A stretch of 64,000 nucleotides of DNA from Cognatishimia sp. WU-CL00825 (GCF_040364665.1 NZ_BAABWX010000001.1:1860001-1924000), one strand, 5' to 3'; numbered from the stretch's first letter, positions 35,301-44,639 are shown. Numbers and translations are program-made. The notes: generated by a model not told the origin, from the letters alone.

Positions 35301-35909
35301 CGCATAGGCCATTTCCACAAAGCCACGCTCTGACAAACGCTCTGCCTCGGGCTGCCCATCCTCGCCGGGGTGACGCTGCAACTCTACATATAGACGATCG
35401 CCATAGATCTCTTTGAACCGCGCCATCATGGCCTCGGCCGCCGGTCGCTGTCCCTGACGCAACATCCGCCCCATTGGGCCGTCCGGTCCACCGGTCAAAC
35501 AAATCAAGCCACCCGAGAATTTTTGCAATTCCTCCAAGGTGACCTGCGGCAGCTGCCCGCCCTTGTCGACATAAAGACAAGAGTTCAACTTCATCAGATT
35601 TTCATAGCCCTCTTCGCGCTGGCTTAACAACACGATCGGCGCTGGCGGCGGGGCCTGCGTGCGCCCGCTGGGGTCGTCATGCGGCATATGCACGTCCACC
35701 TGACAGCCAACGATTGGCTGAATCCCCGCGTCCGCTGCTGTCACTGAAAACTCTAGCGCAGCAAACATATTATTGGTGTCAGTGATGGCCACAGCGGGCA
35801 TGTCCATATCAGTACAGATGCCAGGCAGTTTTTTGGTGCGAATAGCCCCCTCCAAAAGAGAGTATTCGGTGTGAACGCGCAGGTGAATGAATCGGGGATC
35901 AGTGCTCAT
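32391..35909 (-). CDS. dnaE: DNA polymerase III alpha subunit
   Basis: A 1172-residue replicative polymerase of the C family. The order is PHP domain (FIHLRVHTEYSLLEGAIR), palm with GPGRGSGAGSLVAYAL and the catalytic MPDFDIDFCMDRREEVIRYV, a tandem helix-hairpin-helix, and a C-terminal OB fold (AKIAGRVSGRQERKSARGN, KVVVGVEATMEADQLKLLAKS). Length and domain order match DnaE1. ATG 35909 is accepted. A shorter internal start is not favoured because the PHP domain begins at once. Monocistronic. Confidence 0.97.
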   Translation of the reverse strand: MSTDPRFIHLRVHTEYSLLEGAIRTKKLPGICTDMDMPAVAITDTNNMFAALEFSVTAADAGIQPIVGCQVDVHMPHDDPSGRTQAPPPAPIVLLSQREEGYENLMKLNSCLYVDKGGQLPQVTLEELQKFSGGLICLTGGPDGPMGRMLRQGQRPAAEAMMARFKEIYGDRLYVELQRHPGEDGQPEAERLSERGFVEMAYAMDIPLVATNDVYFPKTEMYEAHDALICISEGAYVDQSDGRRRLTAQHYFKSPQEMIALFADLPEAIENTVEIAKRCAFATYRRDPILPKFADDEVTELRRQANEGLQKRLAVIPHAVTLEEYQARLDFELDIIEGMGFPGYFLIVADFIHWSKEQGIPVGPGRGSGAGSLVAYALTITDLDPLRYSLLFERFLNPERVSMPDFDIDFCMDRREEVIRYVQQKYGRDKVGQIITFGALLSKAAVRDIGRVLQMPYGQVDRLSKMIPVEGVKPVSIEKALKDEPRLRDESRAEPVVERLLNYGQQVEGLLRNASTHAAGVVIGDRPLDALVPLYQDPRSDMPATQFNMKWVEQAGLVKFDFLGLKTLTVIQNAVDLIRGEGRDIHTAQDGTQLYEPPEGAVNEINAIPLDDEATYKLYAAAKTVAVFQVESSGMMDALKRMKPTCIEDIVALVALYRPGPMENIPTYCEVKNGLKEIESVHPLIDHILAETQGIIVYQEQVMQIAQVMAGYSLGGADLLRRAMGKKIKEAMDAERPKFEKGAGENGVPAKKASEVFDLLEKFANYGFNKSHAAAYAVVSYQTGWLKANHPVEFMGGVMNCDIHLTDKLAVYFEEVKKKLKLPYVPPCVNRSMATFSVHDGKLVYALGALKNVGTEAMTLVTEGRKVDGVDKPFATLFDFARRVNLKRVGKRPLEMLARSGAFDQLDKNRRKVFESLEGLVHYSAAIYEQKASDQVSLFGEAGDDLPEPRLSKVADWLPAERLDEEARAIGFFLSGHPLEDYMVALKRKKVLTLDELTEKARSGPCVAKIAGRVSGRQERKSARGNRFAFAQLSDPTGAYEITIFSETLEKSREYLETGSKVVVGVEATMEADQLKLLAKSIGPIDTVVADAGISGLRIYLENAEAVSNVANVLEGARQAVKKGPRGPVMFSLMDPELPGEVEMDVGTQFPVNPQIKGAIKSLPGVMAVEDY

Positions 35910-36315
35910 GGCGACAAGCTACCCCAAGCGACGGACCGATGGAATGCGGCTTGGCACCTGATTTGCCATTCACTCAGTATCGCGCCACAAATGCCCGCAG
36001 CGGCCATCGCCGATACTAGGCAGGGTGGCCGCGGTCATTTGCCTGATTTTTCAGCACATATTCGCAACAAGACTTTCAAAAAAAACCTTACAACAAACGG
36101 CATTACCATGCATTCTCAGACGATTAGGCTCTTTGCCACACACCTCGACAACACGCATAGCTTGTAGCAATTTTGATGCTAACCCCAAGTTTTCCTTGCC
36201 AGAACGTCGTGCCCCTCCCTATCGTAACAAGGTACATACGCGGGGGCCGTGTCCTTTCTACGTCGCATCGAAGGGGCACCTGACGGCACATTTCAGTAAG
36301 GCGACGGGTTTCAAT
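35910..36315. other. Divergent intergenic region dnaE/xdhA
   Basis: About 400 bp without a supported gene. It must hold the promoters of dnaE and the xdh operon. I see no clear ribosome site for xdhA (AAGGCGACGGG is the nearest purine run) and no confident operator. A frame continuous with xdhA extends back to 36025 but has no family similarity. Confidence 0.5.
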
Positions 36316-37683
36316 ATGGAAATCACGTTTCTTCTAAACGGAGAGACCATCACACTTGGTGAGGTTAACCCCACCATGACGTTGCTGGAATGGCTGCGCG
36401 AATATCGACGTATGACCGGCACCAAAGAGGGTTGCAACGAAGGCGATTGCGGGGCCTGTTCGGTCACGGTTCAGGACACCACTGGCGTTAAAGCGCTCAA
36501 TGCATGCATCCTGTTTTTGCCGCAGCTCAATGGCAAAGCCGTGCGCACAGTCGAAGGGTTTTCTGCAACCGACGGCACGCTGCACCCGGTTCAGGATGCC
36601 ATGGTGCGTCATCATGGCAGCCAGTGCGGATTTTGCACACCGGGTTTCATTTCTTCTATGGTGGCCGCCCACAGCAACAACGCGCAGGACTTTGATGATC
36701 AACTGGCAGGCAACCTTTGTCGATGCACGGGATATGCCCCAATCATTCGCGCCGCCCAGGACGCCGCCACCCAACCGGTGCCAGACTGGTTAACTGATAC
36801 GCTTCCAGATCCGACACCGCCGGAATCCCAGCGCATGCAACCTGAAAGCAGCGATGCCTTGGCGCGGATATATCAGCAGATCCCAGAAGCCACGCTTGTG
36901 GCTGGGGCCACGGACGTCGGTTTGTGGGTCACCAAACAATTGCGCACGCTCAATCCAGTGATCTTTCTTGGCCAATGTCAGGATCTTAAAACCATCGAGA
37001 TCACCGAGGCAGAAATTCGATTGGGGGCCATGGTCACCCTGCAACAAATGCGCGAAGCCATTGCGCCCTATCATCCGTCTTACAGCGAAATGTTGCGCCG
37101 GTTTGCCAGCACCCAAATCCGCAACGCCGCCACATTGGGGGGCAATATCGCCAACGGATCCCCCATCGGCGACAGCGCGCCTGTGCTCATCGCGCTGGAC
37201 GCCAAGCTGCACTTGCGCAAAGCGGATCAGCGCCGCACTCTGGCGATCGAGGATTTCTTTGTCTCATATGGCAAGCAAGATCGTGCACCGGGTGAATTTG
37301 TCGAAGCCATTTCGATCCCCCGTCAGGAAGATCGCCTAAAGACCTATAAACTGTCCAAACGCTTTGATCAGGATATTTCCGCGGTGCTTGGTGCCTTTAA
37401 CATCACGGTAGACAAAGGGCGCGTCACCCATGCCCGCATTGCATTTGGCGGCATGGCAGCCACCCCAAAACGCGCGCAACACGTTGAAACCAGCTTGCTT
37501 GGCGGGGCCTGGAGCGAGGAATCCATCGCCGCGGCCTGGGACGTCTGGCAGCATGACTTTTCCCCCATGGATGACATGCGGGCCTCGGCCACCTACCGCA
37601 TGGATATGGCCCGCAATATGCTCACCCGCTATTTTCTGGAAACACTGGGGGCAGAAACCTCTGTGTTACAGGTGCAAGCATGA
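36316..37683 (+). CDS. xdhA: Xanthine dehydrogenase, iron-sulfur/FAD subunit
   Basis: A 455-residue subunit that passes electrons from the molybdenum site to FAD and NAD+. The N-terminal plant-type 2Fe-2S domain has CNEGDCGAC (C40, C45, C48) and C64; the second helical 2Fe-2S domain has QCGFCTPGF and CRCTGY; the CO-dehydrogenase-type FAD domain follows (LVAGATDVGLWV, LGGNIANGSPIGDSAP). The fusion of iron-sulfur and FAD parts with a separate molybdopterin subunit matches Rhodobacter-type XDH. First gene of a tight operon with a 4-nt overlap (ATGA) into xdhB. Confidence 0.95.
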   Translation: MEITFLLNGETITLGEVNPTMTLLEWLREYRRMTGTKEGCNEGDCGACSVTVQDTTGVKALNACILFLPQLNGKAVRTVEGFSATDGTLHPVQDAMVRHHGSQCGFCTPGFISSMVAAHSNNAQDFDDQLAGNLCRCTGYAPIIRAAQDAATQPVPDWLTDTLPDPTPPESQRMQPESSDALARIYQQIPEATLVAGATDVGLWVTKQLRTLNPVIFLGQCQDLKTIEITEAEIRLGAMVTLQQMREAIAPYHPSYSEMLRRFASTQIRNAATLGGNIANGSPIGDSAPVLIALDAKLHLRKADQRRTLAIEDFFVSYGKQDRAPGEFVEAISIPRQEDRLKTYKLSKRFDQDISAVLGAFNITVDKGRVTHARIAFGGMAATPKRAQHVETSLLGGAWSEESIAAAWDVWQHDFSPMDDMRASATYRMDMARNMLTRYFLETLGAETSVLQVQA

Positions 37684-40028
37684 GCATATCCACCCCGCTT
37701 CCCCACGACAGCGCCACCCTGCATGTCACCGGCAAAGCCCGCTATACCGATGACATCCCAACTCCGCGCGGCACGCTGCATCTGGCCTTTGGCTTGTCTA
37801 CTATCGCGCGCGGCAAAATCGATGTGATGGCGTTGCAAGAGGTGCGCGCAGTGCCCGGCGTGGTTTTGGTGCTGACCGCCCACGACCTGCCAACGGACAC
37901 CGATGTCAGCCCATCGGTGCACGACGAACCCCTCTTGGCACAGGGCGAAGTGCATTACCTGGGGCAACCCTTGTTTCTGGTGATCGCCGAAAGCCACACA
38001 ATTGCCCGCCAAGCCGCGCGCAAAGCCCAGGTGACCTATTCGGAAATGACGCCTTTGCTGACCATCGACGACGCCATGGCCGCCGGAAGCCACTTTGAAG
38101 AAGGCCCCCGGATTTGGCAGCGCGGCACGCCTGATGCAGCCCTAAAAGACGCGCCAAACCGTCTGGAGGGCAGTCTGGAAATGGGTGGCCAAGAGCATTT
38201 CTATCTTGAAGGCCAGGCAGCCCTGGCCCAACCGCAAGACAATGGCGACATGCTGGTGCAAAGCTCGACCCAGCATCCCAGCGAAATTCAACATAAGGTG
38301 GCCCATGCTTTGGATCTGCCGATGCATGCGGTGCGGGTGGAAACCCGGCGCATGGGCGGTGGCTTTGGCGGCAAGGAAAGTCAGGGCAATGCTTTAGCGG
38401 TGTCTTGTGCGTTGGCAGCCTCGATGACCGGTCGCTGTTGCAAAATGCGCTATGATCGTGATGACGACATGATGATCACCGGCAAACGGCACGACTTCCG
38501 CATTTCTTATGACGTTGGATATGACAACGACGGGCGGGTAGTGGGCCTGAAGTTTTTGCAACTGGCGCGCTGTGGCTGGGCCCAGGATCTGTCTCTGCCG
38601 GTCGCAGACCGCGCCATGCTGCATTCTGATAATGCATATCAGCTAGATCACATTCGGATTGAAAGCCACCGGTTGAAAACCAACACCCAATCAGCCACCG
38701 CCTATCGCGGATTTGGCGGCCCGCAAGGCATGTTGGGCATTGAACGGGTGATGGATCATATTGCCCATGCGCTTGGCAAAGACCCGCTAGAGGTGCGCCG
38801 GGTGAATTTCTACGATGATGGCGCAGAGGGGGGGCTGTCTGCCCCCCCCGGCGAAGCAAAGCTTCCCCACCCCCCCGAGGGTATTTTGGTCAAGAACAAC
38901 ACCACCCCCTATGGCCAAGAGGTGACGGATTTTGTGCTGCATGATTTGGTGCAGCAGCTTTGTGACAGCGCCGATTATGCGGCACGGCGCGCAGCTGTGG
39001 CCGCATGGAATGCGGATAACCCCATTTTAAAACGCGGTTTGGCATTAACGCCGGTGAAATTCGGGATTTCCTTTACCCTGACACATTTAAACCAGGCTGG
39101 CGCTTTGGTGCATGTTTATCAGGATGGCTCTGTGCAGATGAACCATGGCGGTACCGAAATGGGTCAGGGGTTGAACCAAAAGGTGGCCCAGGTGGCCGCC
39201 GCCCGCTTTGGCCTGCCCATAGGCGCGGTGCGCATCACCGCCACAGATACCAGCAAGGTGCCCAATACCTCGGCCACCGCGGCAAGTTCTGGCAGCGATT
39301 TAAATGGCATGGCCGTAAAAGCCGCCTGTGATCTGATCCGGGCGCGCATGGCAGATTTCATCGCAGCGCATCATCAATGTCGCGCTGACCAGGTTGAGTT
39401 TTCTGGCGGATTGGTTTTGGCCGGCGATGTGGTGATGACCTTTGCCCAGGCCGCCAAGCTTTGTTACGAAAACCGCATCAGCCTGTCGGCCACCGGCTTT
39501 TATAAAACTCCGGAACTCGAGTGGGACCGGTTGAAAGGCCAAGGGCGGCCGTTTTATTATTTCGCCTATGGCGCGGCCCTAACCGAGGTTGTGCTGGATC
39601 GGTTGACCGGTGAAAACCGTATTTTACGCGCCGATATTCTGCATGATGCCGGGACATCGTTAAACCCGGCGCTGGATATCGGTCAGGTCGAAGGTGGCTA
39701 TGTTCAGGGTGCGGGCTGGCTGACCACCGAAGAATTGGTTTGGGACAGCAAGGGGGCCCTGCGTACCCATGCCCCCAGCACCTATAAAATCCCGGCCTGC
39801 TCGGATCGTCCCGATGTGTTTAACGTCGCGCTTTATGAAAACCCCAATGCCGAAGACACGATCTATCGTTCAAAGGCCGTAGGCGAGCCGCCCTTTATGC
39901 TGGGCATATCCGCCTTTTTGGCCCTGTCAGATGCGGTTGCCCAATGTGGCACGCCCTATCCGGATCTTGACGCGCCAGCCACCCCAGAGCGCCTGTTTGC
40001 AGCCGTGCAGAAAGTCAGCGATGTTTGA
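37680..40028 (+). CDS. xdhB: Xanthine dehydrogenase, molybdopterin subunit, with a repeat-encoded insertion
   Basis: A 782-residue catalytic subunit binding the molybdenum cofactor and oxidising hypoxanthine/xanthine. Motifs are GGGFGGKESQGN, AYRGFGGPQG (substrate arginine), TSATAASSGSDLNG and VGEPPFMLG with the catalytic glutamate. Residues about 383-406, between RVNFYDDGAEG and NTTPYGQEV, are encoded by a GTATTT hairpin repeat and look like an in-frame insertion into a loop: relatives go from NFY fairly directly to TPYGQ. Motifs on both sides are intact, so the enzyme may still work. It overlaps xdhC by 8 nt. Confidence 0.94.
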   Translation: MSISTPLPHDSATLHVTGKARYTDDIPTPRGTLHLAFGLSTIARGKIDVMALQEVRAVPGVVLVLTAHDLPTDTDVSPSVHDEPLLAQGEVHYLGQPLFLVIAESHTIARQAARKAQVTYSEMTPLLTIDDAMAAGSHFEEGPRIWQRGTPDAALKDAPNRLEGSLEMGGQEHFYLEGQAALAQPQDNGDMLVQSSTQHPSEIQHKVAHALDLPMHAVRVETRRMGGGFGGKESQGNALAVSCALAASMTGRCCKMRYDRDDDMMITGKRHDFRISYDVGYDNDGRVVGLKFLQLARCGWAQDLSLPVADRAMLHSDNAYQLDHIRIESHRLKTNTQSATAYRGFGGPQGMLGIERVMDHIAHALGKDPLEVRRVNFYDDGAEGGLSAPPGEAKLPHPPEGILVKNNTTPYGQEVTDFVLHDLVQQLCDSADYAARRAAVAAWNADNPILKRGLALTPVKFGISFTLTHLNQAGALVHVYQDGSVQMNHGGTEMGQGLNQKVAQVAAARFGLPIGAVRITATDTSKVPNTSATAASSGSDLNGMAVKAACDLIRARMADFIAAHHQCRADQVEFSGGLVLAGDVVMTFAQAAKLCYENRISLSATGFYKTPELEWDRLKGQGRPFYYFAYGAALTEVVLDRLTGENRILRADILHDAGTSLNPALDIGQVEGGYVQGAGWLTTEELVWDSKGALRTHAPSTYKIPACSDRPDVFNVALYENPNAEDTIYRSKAVGEPPFMLGISAFLALSDAVAQCGTPYPDLDAPATPERLFAAVQKVSDV
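38828..38897 (+). repeat. Dispersed GTATTT hairpin repeat, copy B, inside xdhB
   Basis: A GGGGGGGC-TGTCT-GCCCCCCC hairpin (from 38828), a GAAGC-AAA-GCTTC hairpin (38853-38865), then CCCCCGAGGGTATTTTGGTCAAGAAC. It has the same order as the intergenic copies but is fully inside coding sequence and translated in frame. Confidence 0.78.
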
Positions 40029-41049
40029 TCTCGCGCAGCTTGAAAGCCTCTTGCGCAAACACCCGGTGATCGCGCGGGTTGCAACCATTGAATTGCGCGG
40101 ATCAGGCCCGCGTGAAGTGGGATCACATATGTTGGTTTGGCCCGGTGGGCAAGCTGGCAGCATTGGTGGTGGCGCGCTTGAATATGAAGCCACCAGAACC
40201 GCGCTAAACGCCTTGCAACAACCGGTGCCCTCAATCCACGTCAGGCCCAGAGCCACGATCAGTGCCGTGACCAGCCTGCACCCGTTGGGGCCTGCGTTGG
40301 GCCAATGTTGTGGCGGTGCCGTGCGATTGGTCACCGAGGTGTTCACCGCTGAAACCGTCAAAACTCTGATATCTGAAACCCAAAATCTGGGCTATTACCT
40401 GCGCCCTGTTCAAGACATCAATGCCGGATCTGCGCAGGCAACTCCAATCGCCATGCCAGAGGTGCCCCTGGCCCTGAAGCGGGCACTGGCGCAGTCCCGC
40501 GCCCAGGGCAGCAAGATCAAAACGCAGTATCAGGACGGCTGGCTGCTGGAACCTATGCTGTCGCCGCGCACAGACTTGTGGATCTGGGGGGCGGGTCACG
40601 TGGGCCGCGCCCTGGTGAACACCCTCGCACCATTGCCCGATATTGATCTGACTTGGATAGATACAGACCGTGCGCGTTTCCCACCCGATCCACTGCCAAA
40701 TGTCACGGTTCTGCCCGCCGCCGAGCCCGCCCAACTGGTGGCGCATGCCCCGCCAAAGGCCAGCCACCTGATGGTGACCTTTTCTCATGCGCTGGATCTG
40801 GAGTTATGCCATCAACTGCTGCGCCATTCCTTTGACTTTGCCGGCTTGATCGGCTCACAAACCAAATGGGTGCGGTTTCAAAAACGCTTGCAAATTCTGG
40901 GCCACAGCCCTGCCCAAATATTGCGCATCACCTGCCCAATTGGCGATCCAAGCCTTGGAAAACACCCGCAGGCAATTGCCATTGGCGTGGCAACTAAAGT
41001 ATTGCAGAGTAAACAAGAATTCACCTTGCACAAGGATCAGACCGCATGA
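40021..41049 (+). CDS. xdhC: XdhC maturation factor of xanthine dehydrogenase
   Basis: A 342-residue protein that binds molybdenum cofactor, promotes its sulfuration and hands it to the XdhB subunit. The N-terminal XdhC/CoxI domain (HPVIARVATIELRGSGPREVG) and the C-terminal Rossmann-type domain (LWIWGAGHVGRALVNTLA, DLTWIDTDRARFP, LIGSQTKWVRFQKRL) are both present. The frame begins at 39931, but ATG 40021 overlaps the xdhB stop by 8 nt, as usual in these operons. It overlaps the ABC ATPase gene by 4 nt. Confidence 0.95.
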   Translation: MFDLAQLESLLRKHPVIARVATIELRGSGPREVGSHMLVWPGGQAGSIGGGALEYEATRTALNALQQPVPSIHVRPRATISAVTSLHPLGPALGQCCGGAVRLVTEVFTAETVKTLISETQNLGYYLRPVQDINAGSAQATPIAMPEVPLALKRALAQSRAQGSKIKTQYQDGWLLEPMLSPRTDLWIWGAGHVGRALVNTLAPLPDIDLTWIDTDRARFPPDPLPNVTVLPAAEPAQLVAHAPPKASHLMVTFSHALDLELCHQLLRHSFDFAGLIGSQTKWVRFQKRLQILGHSPAQILRITCPIGDPSLGKHPQAIAIGVATKVLQSKQEFTLHKDQTA

Positions 41050-42593
41050 CAGTCCCCCTGCTCTCGATTGATGGTCTCACCAAAGCCTATCCCGGTGTCA
41101 TTGCCAATGATGCGGTGTCCTTTGACATTGCCGAAGGCGAAGTACACGCCTTGCTCGGCGAAAACGGCGCGGGGAAATCCACCCTGGTGAAAATGATCTA
41201 CGGGCTGGTCAAGCCCGACAGCGGCTCCATGACCTGGCAGGGCAGTGATTTTGCCCCCGCTGAACCCCGCGCGGCTAGGGCCAGTGGCGTTGCCATGGTG
41301 TTTCAGCATTTCTCTTTGTTTGACGCGCTAAATGTCGCAGAAAACGTGGCACTCGGCATGGAAAATCCCCCTGCGATGCGCGATCTGGCGGCCCGTATCA
41401 AACAGGTTTCTGAAAACTACGGCCTGCCGCTTGACCCGTTTCGCACCGTCGGCGACCTGTCTGCAGGCGAGCGCCAGCGTGTCGAGATTATCCGTTGTTT
41501 GCTGCAGGACCCAAAACTGCTGATCATGGATGAACCCACCAGCGTGCTCACGCCGCAGGAAGTGGACATTCTGTTTCAAACCCTGCGGAAACTGAAATCC
41601 GAAGGCACCTCTATTCTCTATATCAGCCACAAACTCGAAGAAATACGCACGTTATGTGACCACGCAACAATTTTGCGTTTGGGCAAGAATGTCGGCGAAT
41701 GCATTCCCGCCGAAACCTCGGCCCGTGCGATGGCCGAATTGATGGTAGGTGACACCCTGCAGACCCCCACACGAACCGCGAAATCGGGCGGGGCGGTGGT
41801 TTTGAAAGTGAGTGATCTGACGGCCCGGTCCGCCAACCCCTTTGGCACTGCGCTCAAGAACATCAGCTTTTCTGTGCGGTCTGGTGAAATTCTGGGTCTG
41901 GGCGGCGTGGCAGGCAATGGCCAAGACGAACTCTTGGCGGCGCTGTCTGGAGAATTATCCACCGCACCCGACTGTATTGTGATCAACGGCGCTTCTGTGG
42001 GCCACCTAGGGCCCAACAAACGGCGGGGCATTGGCACGCTTGCGGCCCCCGAAGAACGGCTTGGCCACGCCGCCGCGCCCAACATGAGCTTGGTAGAAAA
42101 CGCGCTGCTGACCGGGGCCATTCGTCAGGGATTGACGCAAAACGGCTTTGTGAACTGGAAAAGCACGGAAAGCTTTGCCGAAACCATCATCAAATCCTTT
42201 GATGTGCGCACGCCCGGCGCAGATCGCGCGGCACGGTCCTTGTCTGGTGGCAACCTGCAAAAATTTGTGATTGGTCGCGAGGTCTTGCAAGACCCGGATG
42301 TGCTGATTGTCAACCAGCCCACATGGGGCGTGGATGCCGCCGCCGCCGCCGACATTCGTCAATCGCTGTTGGATCTGGCCGCCAAAGGGGCCGCCGTTGT
42401 GGTGATCAGCCAGGACCTTGATGAATTGATGGAAATCTCTGACAGATTTGGCGCGTTGAACGAAGGCCGCCTTTCCGAGATCCGCCCGGCAGCCGGTTTG
42501 ACCATCGATGAAATTGGTCTGATGATGGGCGGGGCACATGACTTGGCACCGCCTGCCTCAGATCAGAAACCCTTAGAAGAGGCGCGCTCATGA
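41046..42593 (+). CDS. BMP-type ABC importer, ATP-binding protein (probable purine/nucleoside)
   Basis: A 515-residue protein with two fused nucleotide-binding domains. The first has a complete Walker A (GENGAGKSTL), signature LSAGERQRVEI and Walker B LLIMDEPTS. The second lacks a Walker A lysine (GVAGNGQDELL) and has LSGGNLQKFVIGRE and VLIVNQPTWGVD, so it is likely catalytically degenerate, as is usual in this YufO/RbsA-like group. Together with the permeases and BMP protein it would import a nucleoside or purine. Its place in the xdh operon points to purine substrates (inference). Confidence 0.9.
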   Translation: MTVPLLSIDGLTKAYPGVIANDAVSFDIAEGEVHALLGENGAGKSTLVKMIYGLVKPDSGSMTWQGSDFAPAEPRAARASGVAMVFQHFSLFDALNVAENVALGMENPPAMRDLAARIKQVSENYGLPLDPFRTVGDLSAGERQRVEIIRCLLQDPKLLIMDEPTSVLTPQEVDILFQTLRKLKSEGTSILYISHKLEEIRTLCDHATILRLGKNVGECIPAETSARAMAELMVGDTLQTPTRTAKSGGAVVLKVSDLTARSANPFGTALKNISFSVRSGEILGLGGVAGNGQDELLAALSGELSTAPDCIVINGASVGHLGPNKRRGIGTLAAPEERLGHAAAPNMSLVENALLTGAIRQGLTQNGFVNWKSTESFAETIIKSFDVRTPGADRAARSLSGGNLQKFVIGREVLQDPDVLIVNQPTWGVDAAAAADIRQSLLDLAAKGAAVVVISQDLDELMEISDRFGALNEGRLSEIRPAAGLTIDEIGLMMGGAHDLAPPASDQKPLEEARS

Positions 42594-43672
42594 TCCAGCT
42601 TGAAAAACGCCCCCAACCCAGCCGGCTTTGGGCGCTGCTCACGCCGGTCGTGGCGGTTGTCATCACCATGATTATGGGCGGATTGCTGTTTGGTGCGCTT
42701 GGCAAAAACCCGGTCGAAGCCATTCGCACGATTTTCTACGATCCGTTGTTTGGCGAGTTTTCCTTTTATTACCGCCCGCAACTCCTGGTCAAAGGTGGCC
42801 CGCTGATCCTGATCGCCATTGGGTTGTCACTGGGGTTTCGCGCGGGCATCTGGAACATCGGTGCCGAGGGCCAATATATCCTTGGCGCAATCTGTGGCGC
42901 TGCCGCAGGCCTTGCGTTTTACCCGCTCGAAAGCGTGTTTATCTTTCCCATCATGGTGATTGCGGGCGCATTGGGCGGTATGTTTTGGGCGATGATCCCG
43001 GCGCTGCTCAAGGTCAAGTTCGGCACCAATGAAATTCTGGTCTCTTTGATGTTGGTCTATGTGGCCGAACAGCTTTTGGCCTCTATGTCACTAGGATTAT
43101 TGAAAAACCCCGAAGGATTTGGTTTTCCCGGATCGCGTAATTTCCAGGATTACCCCGCAGGGCACAACACTGAAATCATCGCCGGATCAGGCATGCATTG
43201 GGGCGTTGCCGCCGCCTTTATCGCGGTCATTCTGGCCTATGTCCTGCTGAACAAACACATCCTTGGTTTTAACATCCGCCTTACCGGCGAAGCCCCCCGC
43301 GCTGCCCGCTTTGGCGGCGTCAATCCAACCCGTTTGATCCTGTTTTGCCTTGGCACCTCCGGGGCCTTGGCGGGTCTTGCGGGCCTGTTTGAGGTCTCGG
43401 GCCCATCCGGCCAGATCAGCATCGACTTTAACGTCGGCTATGGGTTCACGGCCATCATTGTCGCCTTTCTGGGGCGCCTGCACCCAGTAGGCATACTGCT
43501 GGCGGGGCTCTTAATGGCGCTAACCTATATTGGCGGTGAAATCGCCCAGGCCAATCTGGCGCTGCCCGCCGCCGCCATCCAGGTTTTTCAGGGCATGTTG
43601 CTGTTTTTCCTTCTGGCGCTTGATCTGCTCACAAACTTCCGCCTTCGCTTTGCCACAAAAGGGGCCGCATAA
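42590..43672 (+). CDS. BMP-type ABC importer, permease 1
   Basis: A 360-residue integral membrane protein of the BPD_transp_2 branched-chain/sugar permease family with about 8-10 hydrophobic helices; the characteristic RAGIWNIGAEGQYILGA-type motif and the loop GEAPRAARFGGV are present. It overlaps the ATPase gene and the second permease gene by 4 and 1 nt. The two permeases are expected to form a heterodimer with the ATPase. Substrate inferred as purine nucleoside or base from neighbours. Confidence 0.9.
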   Translation: MIQLEKRPQPSRLWALLTPVVAVVITMIMGGLLFGALGKNPVEAIRTIFYDPLFGEFSFYYRPQLLVKGGPLILIAIGLSLGFRAGIWNIGAEGQYILGAICGAAAGLAFYPLESVFIFPIMVIAGALGGMFWAMIPALLKVKFGTNEILVSLMLVYVAEQLLASMSLGLLKNPEGFGFPGSRNFQDYPAGHNTEIIAGSGMHWGVAAAFIAVILAYVLLNKHILGFNIRLTGEAPRAARFGGVNPTRLILFCLGTSGALAGLAGLFEVSGPSGQISIDFNVGYGFTAIIVAFLGRLHPVGILLAGLLMALTYIGGEIAQANLALPAAAIQVFQGMLLFFLLALDLLTNFRLRFATKGAA

Positions 43673-44592
43673 TGGATCTTTCAGCCATCAGCCCAACCCT
43701 GTTGATCGCCTCTCTTATGGTCGCGGCCACGCCGCTTTTGTTGGCCGCCATCGGCGAATTGGTGGTCGAGAAAGCCGGGGTTCTGAACCTTGGCGTCGAA
43801 GGCATGATGATCACCGGTGCGATCTGCGGCTTTGCCATTTCGGTAGAAAGCGGCTCGCCCTATCTTGGCCTCGTGGCTGCGATGGTTGGCGGCGCGATCC
43901 TCTCCCTGCTTTTTGCCTTCCTGACGCAATTTGCCCTTGCCAATCAGGTCGCCTCGGGCCTTGCGCTCACGCTGTTTGGTCTGGGCTTGTCTTCTTTGAT
44001 GGGCCAAAGCTATGTTGGCATCAAACCTCCAGTGATGGCCTCTCTGCATATCCCGGTTCTTTCTGATCTTCCGGTGTTGGGACCCATTCTGTTTTCCCAC
44101 GATCCGGTGCTTTATATTGGTCTGCTGTTGACCGCCGTGGTCTATTTTGTGCTGAAATACACCCGCACCGGCCTGATTTTACGCGCGGTGGGTGAAAACC
44201 ACGAGGCCGCCCATGCGCTTGGCTATCACGTTGTGCGCGTGCGCATTCTGGCGATCCTGTTTGGCGGGGCCTGTGCCGGGCTTGGCGGAGCCTACATCAG
44301 CCTGATCCGGGTGCCACAATGGACCGAAGGCATGACCGCAGGCATTGGCTGGATTGCCCTCGCGCTGGTGGTCTTTGCCAGCTGGAAACCCTGGCGCGTC
44401 TTATTGGGCGCTTATCTTTTTGGCGGCATCAACGTGTTGCAACTCAACTTGCAAGCCGCAGGCGTGGCCATTCCCGTCGAATACCTAGCCATGTCCCCCT
44501 ATCTGATCACCATTCTGGTGCTTGTCATTCTCTCGGCTGACAAAGGCGGTGCCCCCGCCTCACTCGGCCGTTCTTTCCACGCCTCGCACTAG
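43672..44592 (+). CDS. BMP-type ABC importer, permease 2
   Basis: A 306-residue permease of the same family, with EKAGVLNLGVEGMMITGA, GENHEAAHALGYHV and about eight hydrophobic helices. Its first codon shares one base with the last of permease 1. The binding-protein gene follows after 47 nt with its own ribosome site AAGGGAG. Confidence 0.9.
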   Translation: MDLSAISPTLLIASLMVAATPLLLAAIGELVVEKAGVLNLGVEGMMITGAICGFAISVESGSPYLGLVAAMVGGAILSLLFAFLTQFALANQVASGLALTLFGLGLSSLMGQSYVGIKPPVMASLHIPVLSDLPVLGPILFSHDPVLYIGLLLTAVVYFVLKYTRTGLILRAVGENHEAAHALGYHVVRVRILAILFGGACAGLGGAYISLIRVPQWTEGMTAGIGWIALALVVFASWKPWRVLLGAYLFGGINVLQLNLQAAGVAIPVEYLAMSPYLITILVLVILSADKGGAPASLGRSFHASH

Positions 44593-44639
44593 CTGCTCTG
44601 CACGAGGCCAATCACAACCAAACAAGGGAGTATCCCGCT

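Noticed and set aside
39931..40020. Upstream extension of xdhC
   Set aside because: It overlaps the xdhB coding region in another frame; ATG 40021 fits the usual short overlap and the family N-terminus.
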